From the NCBI RefSeq assembly GCF_000143415.4, contig NW_003314345.1, positions 260,264-324,263 of the forward strand: DNA of 64,000 nucleotides, written 5' to 3'. Made by a program: the position numbers and the translations under genes. The DNA comes from Selaginella moellendorffii. Lineage: Eukaryota > Streptophyta > Lycopodiopsida > Selaginellales > Selaginellaceae. Shown piece by piece: positions 56,836 to 64,000 of the stretch (position 1 is its first letter; every line of letters starts with the position of its first letter). The notes under the pieces were generated by a model. The model ran no database searches, had not been told where the DNA came from, and saw nothing but the letters and a program-made list of their open reading frames with translations.

Positions 56836-58317
56836 TGTAAGTGATTAATTTTTCCATTCTACTTTAGTCACTTAACCACCTCTCCAACCACAAGGAGGAG
56901 TCTCTTTCACAACCTCCATAAGTCCAATTCAGGACTTGGGGCTTGCTAACCCCGAGAATTGCATCCATGCCACTCAACCTTTGCACTTGGTCCAAGTGCT
57001 CCACATGTCCGATCCCATGACTGACACCCCAAGGTACCACCGACATATCAGCCCGTTACGCTAGGCCACGCCCATTCACCTTGGTCACATCGGTGGTCTA
57101 ACACTACCTGCATTGCAATCCCGTCTCTCCAAAACTGGGCCATCCGTCCATGGGTGGTCATCCCAGATCCACTCCTTGGCATCCTTAGGATGCCTGTAGA
57201 CATGGGGAATAGCCTTCCCCAATATCTCCGTTCCGGTCCCCACCAAGTCCCTTTCTGTCCTTAGTCGTGTTCGCCAACACTGCCACTGGATCAAGGCCCA
57301 CGAGCCCGACAGCTAAGTCCATTGGCATCTGGGACTACCTCACTGTGCGATTGTGTCCTTGGTCACCACACCAGAGGCTTATTCCTTTTCCTTTCCACAG
57401 TCTGGGACTTTGGGACAACATTTCGGAACACCGTGGCCCTATGTAGGGCTCATGGGTACTCCCCCACCTTCTGCCTTTAGGTGCTCTAGCCATGGGCTTA
57501 GAGCGAGGTTCCGTTGAGCCACGCCAGGTATCCAAGTAGGTAGTGCCACCCACACTTGGATTGGGAGCATCGGCTAGTCGATCTCCCGGGGGAACTAGAG
57601 CCGGCTCTTGAACACTTCACCAAGCTGCCCCGCTTGTCGGTCTGTGTTCACTCTAGTTTTGGACTTCCCAGTGAGCAACTCATCACCCAACACTGGGTAA
57701 AACCTTCCTAGGCCAAACTAGCCTTTCCTGGCCAAACTGCTTCCACTGCAGTCCTCCCCCTTACTATACTTTTGGAGCTCACCAAAACCCCCAGGGTCTG
57801 AGAGACGAATGCTTTGGGCTTTCACCCTCTCAGACTCGAACTCGGACTCGGACTCGGACTCAGACTCAGACTCAGACTCGGGCTCAGGCTTGGGCTCGAG
57901 CTCGGTCTCGGCCTCAGCCTTGGTCTCGGTCTCGGTCCCGGTCTCGGTCTCGACTTCGGACTCCATCTCCCATCTCAGACTTCATCTCGGACTCCATCTC
58001 AGGTCCATCTCGGACTCCACCTCGGACTCTGTCTCAGATCCATCTCGGACTCTGTCTCAGATCCATCTCGGACTCCATCTCAAACACTTCCACATGTCAT
58101 GTGTCGGTCCTCTTGTGTCCCTTTTCTAGAGACTCACTTATCTCTCACTTTGTGCTTGTTCCTCGAGCACTTCATTGGGAGTTCCACTCCCACTCTCGAC
58201 CTTTCAAGTCGGAGCTTTTAGTCCAAATGTGTTACGCTCGTTTGGTTTTTGCTTCGGCCACTACTACATATCACCCTTCCGACTCCACTTTGGGGCCTAG
58301 GGATTTTGTGTCTCACA
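56836..58317 (-). mobile_element. LTR3-family LTR, right arm of an inverted pair
   Basis: On the minus strand it starts TGTGAGACAC at 58317, carries the hexamer array (58085-57830) and the module (57827-57811), and ends ...AATCACTTACA at 56836, about 1.48 kb. Minus-strand bases just before 58317 read ATGGGTGGTGGAGT, a PPT-like tract, which suggests this is the 3' LTR of a minus-strand element whose internal region lies at higher coordinates. No matching 5-bp duplication was found at its two ends. Confidence 0.8.
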
Positions 58318-60816
58318 ACTCCACCACCCATAGACGAAGTTTGATGTCCTCATCGAACGGTAAACTATTTTATAAAGTAATACAAACTTGTATTACCCTA
58401 TCCATCCTTGGCCTCTCGCCAAGATTCGTCAATGGTTTGATGCCGAAGGCTCACTATGCCTTGCCCATCCTCTAAGGGGCATAGTCTCTCCAACTTAGAG
58501 ACTCATTCGACCACTTGTGGTGGTCTTCTCCTTTTATTGGTTTAGTTCTCACTAAATCTGTTAAAGACACCTTCTCTATCTCAATCCTATTACTCATTCT
58601 CGAGTAGTCTCTACTTCTAGCCATTGCACTTTGGAACTTTTGGTCTTGACTTCTCAAAATCAATTTCCTAGGTGTCTCCGACACCTTGCATCGCACATAT
58701 TGTGCAACTCTACTTCCCCATCCTAGGAAGTTCTTCACTTGAGGGCACTATCATCCTCTCTTCGATTTCATGCCATTTTTGGCACTAAGTTCCAGTTATC
58801 ATAATCTGTGCTAGGGCTGTCTGCGGCCCCATCATATGGCTACCTTACCACTCCCACCCTTGGAGCTTCCGCTTTTGCCAAATCGGAGCAATTTAGGAAT
58901 CCATCCTTGGAAACACATTGTTTTTCCCGCAATCTGTTAGCACCCAACACATTAGTATTAAACATTAGTTTTTGGCCTAACTTTGCCATTTGGATTCTTT
59001 CTCATGATTCCCATAACTTTTCTTTTTTTTTTTTTTTCTTAGCCATTAGTCTTTTGCTCCTATCCTTGATTGTTGCATCCAGTAATATAGGATCACTACC
59101 TCTATTCTCAAGGTATCCTTTCAGTTCCATAGTAAATACTTTGCTTTGCCAAGTCTAGAGGGTGTTCATCCCTAATACGTCTCTTTAACATTTTCTGTTG
59201 TGGGCTCTCTCCATGGCCCAACTTTGAGACCCTCCCATGGATCTTTTATAGAGACTACTTTCATCGGACTTGCTATGCCATCGCATTGACATAACTCATT
59301 TCCCTTAGGTGTTCTTCCCACTTGGTCACCTTGACCAAGCCACACCATCATCAATAGTTCAAATCAACACTTTGAACTTGGAACTTTATCCTTTAACCTC
59401 ACAAGGACTTTGTCCTTGTTTTAGCCATAAGATCACATAGTGATCTAACCTTGGCACTTTAACAGGTTTGCCAATAGGTACTAGGTCTTTCAGACCTTTA
59501 AGTTGTTCGCCATGACCTCAGGGGCATCCCCCACACTTGGCGGTGCGCCCAAGCTAGCCCTTCCGGCCAAGGGTCTATAGCAACTGAGACTGGGTGTCCC
59601 CATTTCATTCACCACGTCTTTGGTGCCACTTGCACCAAAGGGTTCAAGTTAGATATGTCGAGCCACATTAAGTAATCTAACCGTGTATCATGACTTTGAG
59701 GCATCCCTCGCTTGGCGGTGTGCCCAAACCAATCTCCCCAATGAGAGTCCATGACCACCGAAATATGAGTGTCCTCATATTCCAAACCATCACCACGCAC
59801 TAATGAGTTGGGACTCGAACCCAAGCACTAGAGGGTCGAGACTTGAACCCAACCTCCGTATATGCATCTACAGATGGCATCACACAGGATGCTTGGCGTG
59901 ACTCCCCACGCCGGTGCACTATCATACACTTAAAGTGCGTTACAGATCACAGCTTAGGAACCTAGTTCCTCCACACTGCCAAGTCCTCTCACTTGACATG
60001 TCTGTGATCATGCATGGATTCCTCCATGCTTGGCCTCATGGGCCACCCTTTTTGAAGTTAGCACCTTCAACTAGGGTATTTGTTCCCCCTGACTTGCCAA
60101 TCTCACTTAGCAAGTCATCCGACCACCATAACATGGTTCATGCATAAGCGTGAAAGTCCTCAACCATCAACTTTCATTCAAAGCCCTCTCTTTGAACACT
60201 CAGGAACTACTTCCCTAACCTTGATAGCCTCGCCTCTTGGCAAGCTTCAAGACCATGCTTCTGCTACGCCACTTTGATTTCATGCACTCTATAAACCATT
60301 TACACTTGGATGTCTAGGTACTTATCTACCAGGGGGAACGTTCAAGGAATTTTGTTCCTTAGCTTGCTAAGGTCTTTCCTTTCGCAAGTTTTCCAATTGC
60401 TATATAGTCTAACATAGACAATCCTATGTTTTAAACTCTTCATAGCATCCCAGTCGTTAGTAACAACATGCTTGAGCACCCACTTGATTCTCCACTCCCA
60501 ACTTGCATAATCACCTTTGGTCATGCCTATCAATCTATAGTTCGGTTCTATCCTTTTACTACTTGCATTTTGGCCTCATACATTTCCTTTGGTCATTCTC
60601 CTCCAAACTAGAAAAATAGCTTTGCACTTTCCACCATGCCTTGGAAAGTATTCATAGGGATGAACCTACCTGACAACCTAGGGAGTGATTCCTCAATCCG
60701 GGTTTGCTCCCCTCATAATCCCATACACTGGAATTCCCATTGCTACTTACAGGCCTTTATATACCCGTCATTAGCCTCACCAAAATCCCTTTTTAGCTTT
60801 GTCTTATTCAGGTAGA
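58318..60816 (-). other. Probable non-coding internal region of a minus-strand LTR3 element
   Basis: About 2.5 kb with no retroelement or host protein motif in any frame. The plus strand is C/T-rich and G-poor, the mirror of the LARD internal domain read on its own strand. Next to the LTR, the minus strand reads GATGAGGACATCAAACTT, similar to the end of the LARD internal domain. No complete 5' LTR or PBS was located, so the element is truncated or rearranged. Confidence 0.5.
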
Positions 60817-61223
60817 ATGGCTAGAGCACCCAAAAGCGGAAGGTGGGGAGAATACCTATGAGGTTTGCATAGGGCCATGGTGTTCTGGAATGTTGTCCCA
60901 AACTCTCGGACTATGGAAAGGAAAAGGAGCAGTCCTCTGGTGTAGTGACCAAGGATACGGTTACATGGTGAGTGGGACTTGGTGGTTGGGTCTATGCCCC
61001 TTGACCCAGTGGCAGTGGTTGCAAATTATAAGCAACTAATTTTTCCATTCTACTTTAGTCACTTAACCACCTCTCCAACCACAAGGAGGAGTTTCTCTCA
61101 CAACCTCCATAAGTCCAATTCAGGACTTAGGGCTTGCTAACCCCGAGAATCGCATCCATACCACTCAACCTTTGCACTTGGTCCAAGTGCTCCACGTGTC
61201 TGATCCCATGATCAACACCCCAA
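60817..61223 (+). repeat. Second copy of the inverted-LTR3 junction (duplicates 56626-57033)
   Basis: About 407 bp nearly identical to 56626-57033, from ATGGCTAGAGCACCCAAAAG to ACACCCCAA. It includes the fusion point (GCAGTGGTTGCAAAT) between plus- and minus-oriented LTR3 sequence. The two copies are direct repeats 4.2 kb apart. Confidence 0.9.
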
Positions 61224-61247
61224 CGAAGCAGAACCTAAACCCTCTAT

Positions 61248-62399
61248 TGTAAAGAACCAACTCGCCGAGGTGTCGTAGGCTAAAGGAACCCCGAAAGCAT
61301 GACCAAAATGACAAAGAGTTCATTGGATGGGACCAAGTCAAAGATCGAGTCCAAGACCGACTCTAGGACCGAGTTCGAGATAGAGTCCGGAATCGAGTCC
61401 GAGACCGACTCGGGGACCGAGTTCGAGTCCGAGTTCGAGACCGAGTTCAAGACGGAGTCTGAGATCCGAAATCGGGTCCGAGACCGAGTCCGAGGTCGAG
61501 TCCAAGGTCGGGTCCGAGATCAGGTCCGAGATCGAGTCCGAGATCGAGTCCGAGACCGAATCCGAAGTCGGATCTGAAATTGGATCTGAGATCGAGCCAG
61601 AGACTAAGTCCAAATACTAATACGGGTCAAGGGGTGAAAGCCCAAAGCGTGCGTCTCCCAGGGGGGGGGGGGGGGGGGGGGCTGCAGGGGGTTCCAAAAG
61701 TATAGTAGGGATAGTGAGGTCCAGGAACCAGTTTTGAAGGGACTCTCCAGTGGGGCTTCCAAACCGACTTGAGGTTGAGACTGGGACCGAGGGGCCTTGG
61801 GTGGGAGTGAGCACGGACTTGGTTGGTGCCGGAGGGGCCATCCAAGGAAGTGCTCAAGAGCAGCTCCCACTCCCGAAACCGATTGCGGTGCTTCTGGCTC
61901 ATGTGGAGTGGTGCCCCACTTGAGTACCATGCAGCTAATTCATCCTCGCCCTTCCTAGGGGCTTGGGCCTTCCTTCGGGATGGAAGTGGGGGGGTAGAGG
62001 TACCCATACCGGGCCGCTAGGCCACGGTGTTTCGCCCCGGCGTCCCGAAGCAAGTGTTGCACTCAAGACTTGGGATTTAGAGGGTCCCATGATCAAGTCT
62101 TGTGGTACTAAGGGATGTTAGGAACCTGGAAGCTTGGTGTGCTTGGCTGCTTGTGCTTGCGGGGAGTGTAGCCGAACCTTAAGTCCAGTCTAACCCGGGG
62201 AGGGGGATTGGGAGTGATTTGGGAATCCGTGGATGGATGGCTAACACTCCGTTGCTCGTGCAGTGAGTAGCTGAAACCAAGTAGGAGCTGGTACCATAGG
62301 CGAGAACCTTGGCAAGGTAACTTAGCAAAAGCCAAAGCAGTGTTGGACGGATAGACGAGGTAAGCTGGCAAATGGGAAAGGAAAAATTTGTGGCTTACA
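61248..62399 (+). mobile_element. 5' LTR of a coding LTR2-family gypsy element
   Basis: 1152 bp, TGTAAAGAACCAACTCGCC to GGCTTACA. The hexamer array is at about 61335-61610, the module at 61632-61648, a 21-base G tract at 61661-61681, then GGGGGTTCCAAAAGTATAG. It is followed by the PBS. The solo LTR at 6964-8075 is the same family. The 5 bp before it are TCTAT; the matching duplication would lie beyond the window. Confidence 0.92.
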
Positions 62400-62402
62400 A
62401 TT

Positions 62403-62417
62403 TGGTATCGGAGCCAG
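62403..62417 (+). other. Primer-binding site, tRNA-iMet type
   Basis: TGGTATCGGAGCCAG, three bases after the LTR end. It corresponds to TGGTATCAGAGC, complementary to the 3' end of plant initiator tRNA-Met, and defines the LTR boundary. Confidence 0.9.
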
Positions 62418-62450
62418 TTCTAGCGAAGGATAGAGGCGGATTGCTGGGAA

Positions 62451-63506
62451 ATGGCAAGGGCAGAGCGTAAGCAAACCCAGGTGGAGACGGAACCTCCGCC
62501 GGAGCTAGAGCCTCCGGTCGAACAAGAGGCTATGGATGAGGAATCCTTGCATGAGGAGGACTCCAGTGAGGAAACTTCCAAACAAGAGTCCGGTGGCGAG
62601 GTTCGGTCATCCAAGGCTCGATTGGACGTGCTAGAAGGACAATTGGCACAGACCAATGCCCTACTAGAGACTCTCATACGCAAGTTAAAGCGTGACGAGA
62701 AGCGGAAGAAAAAGCGAAAGACTGCGGATGCTGGCAGTGCAGAAGGTGCGGACCCTTCGGCAGGGACTGAGGCAAAACCAGACAAGGTCGAACAGACCGA
62801 AGTGGAATCAGTCCCTCAGGCAGTTCCCAAGTACAAACCAAAGCCCCCACCGGTGTTCAACGGAGTGAACGACTATAAGGTGGTGGAGGATTGGTTTTAC
62901 GATATGGAGGACTACTTCCGAGTGTTGCGATTACCGAGCTCGGAGAAGGTCCCATGTGCAAAACCATACTTGGCAGATAGTGCCAAGTCTTGGTGGAGAA
63001 CAACGGAGGCCAACGAAGGACCGGTGGCCACCTGGGACATGATGAAGGCGAGGATCCGCGCAACATACGTTCCTCCGAATGCCACTTTGCATCTGAGAGA
63101 TGAGCTGAGTAGGCTGAAGCAGACTGGAACCATCCAGGAATATGTGAATGGGTTCATGGCAAAGAGGATACTTGTCATGGACATGGGGGATATGGATGCG
63201 TTCCATGCCTTTATATCAGGTTTGCAAACCTGGGCTCGCGGTGAAGTGATGCGCTGGAACCCGACCAACTACAAGGAAGCGTTGGATGCGGCCATCAAGG
63301 TGCATTTCAACGATAACCTGCGAAAGGGAACACGACGGGGTCGGGATCCACGTTTAGCAAAGGGGCTAAACCAAGGGGAACGTATAGCAGGGGGAAATTC
63401 AAGAAGAGTTTCTCTAAGTTTCCTCGGGGTTCCGGAAAGGCAAATCCGGTGGCCAGCGAGCGAGTACGTGGGGGAGTTAAGCGAAAAGAGACAAACCCAC
63501 GGATAA
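62451..63506 (+). pseudogene. Ty3/gypsy gag (LTR2 element), 3' end frameshifted
   Basis: 351 codons open from ATG. Acidic N-terminus with a coiled coil (about residues 50-85), a Lys/Arg-rich patch (RDEKRKKKRK), then the retrotransposon gag core: PPPVFNGVNDYKVVEDWFYD, AKSWWRTT, YVPPNATLHLRDELSRLKQ, GTIQEYVNGF, YKEALDAA. After about residue 302 the frame departs. The expected basic linker (FKKSFSKFPRGSGK) is in the +2 frame, and the zinc knuckle at 63541 is in a third frame, so two frameshifts separate gag core from knuckle. These could be decay or sequencing errors. Gag packages element RNA; this copy is at best defective. Confidence 0.88.
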
Positions 63507-63537
63507 GAAGGTCAAGTCATATAGCAGCGTGGGAAAC

Positions 63538-64000
63538 AACGTATGCTACAACTGCGGTGAAGCGGGACACTTCTCGAGGGAATGTCCCTACCCGAAGAAG
63601 GCCAGAGCCAATATGGCCATCAAGTCGGATGAAGTCTAAACTGAGGTATGTGATCCAGTCCTTAACTCAAAGTTGCTCATTACACGAGCAACTTTGGTAG
63701 AGAGTCGTTCGCGACATTTACTAGCCCTCCGAGGGAAGCTCAGAGGTAGCTTTGTTAAGATACTTATTGACACGGGTGCTTCGGATAATTTTGTGGCTGC
63801 AGACATAGTCCGGCAAGCCGGACTAACGGTGCAACCGCTAGGCGAACCAAGGACTATAGAGTTTGTTCAAGGTAGCCAAAGCACCGATGAGGTACTTCGA
63901 CAAGCGAGAGTCGAAGTAGGGACATGGAAAGTAGACATGGATTTCACCGTGTTGGACATGGCGGGATTTGACGTGATCTTCGGAATGGATTGGTTCAATC
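63538..64000 (+). pseudogene. Zinc knuckle and aspartic protease of the LTR2 gypsy element (runs off window)
   Basis: One frame gives CYNCGEAGHFSREC, a perfect CX2CX4HX4C knuckle, then KSDEV and a TAA stop (63637-63639). The same frame then continues open through ILIDTGASDNFVAADIV, the aspartic protease active site DTGA intact, to IFGMDWFN at the window edge. Apart from that stop, protease is undamaged. RT, RNase H and integrase would follow beyond 64000. Confidence 0.85.

Overview
The window looks like nuclear DNA of a vascular plant, most probably a lycophyte such as Selaginella moellendorffii. This is an inference. It rests on plant-only families (vacuolar processing enzyme, Di19, germin-like protein, an E-type PPR protein, AG-peptide, GT47/GT61 wall glycosyltransferases), very short introns (about 43-110 nt), tight gene spacing, and tRNA-iMet-primed LTR retroelements. 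No database was consulted.

The layout is a compact gene island between two retroelement-rich flanks. Left flank (1-about 26.4 kb): nested, mostly decayed LTR elements. Three LTR families recur, called here LTR1, LTR2 and LTR3. LTR1 heads both a decayed coding Ty3/gypsy element (3667-8716) and an apparently intact non-coding LARD-like derivative (9411-16681: 5-bp target duplication, PBS, PPT, no gag/pol). A 575-bp TRIM with 5S-rRNA-like LTRs (4506-5080, minus strand) sits inside the older LTR1. An LTR2 solo LTR (6964-8075, perfect 5-bp TSD) interrupts the coding element between protease and RT. The LARD sits inside an LTR3 hexamer array. Beyond this come an AT-rich tract with an intronless bulb-lectin-domain gene, a pyruvate decarboxylase pseudogene, Copia and Ty3/gypsy scraps, a tandem duplication and a PPR relic.

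Gene island (27.3-53.1 kb), with spliced models whose exon phases I checked. Plus strand: an SSGxGKSR-type P-loop NTPase resembling Crinkler/CR-family proteins, a germin-like protein, a kinase-like gene with HRN instead of HRD, a patatin-like lipase, a TGD5-like glycine-rich protein, a GT47 (MUR3-type) enzyme, a GT61 enzyme, a BRO1-domain protein and an arabinogalactan peptide. Minus strand: vacuolar processing enzyme, an unrecognised probable plastid protein, a CNOT4-type RING protein, Di19, the Golgi SNARE GOS1 and a PPR protein. Neighbouring stop codons can be only 69-81 bp apart, and one divergent pair has 63 bp between start codons. The GT47, GT61 and GOS1 genes all point to the Golgi, but they need not be functionally linked.

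Right flank (54.2-64 kb): a decayed LTR1 piece, a head-to-head inverted pair of LTR3 copies, a long non-coding segment, a second copy of the inverted-pair junction, and the 5' end of a coding LTR2 gypsy element (5' LTR, PBS, gag, zinc knuckle, protease) that runs off the window.

The most unusual observation is a short module (GGGTGAAAGCCCAAAGC, a G tract, then GGGGTTCCAAAAGTATAG) found in all three LTR families, whose remaining sequence differs. In LTR2 and LTR3 it is preceded by a degenerate 6-bp repeat array.
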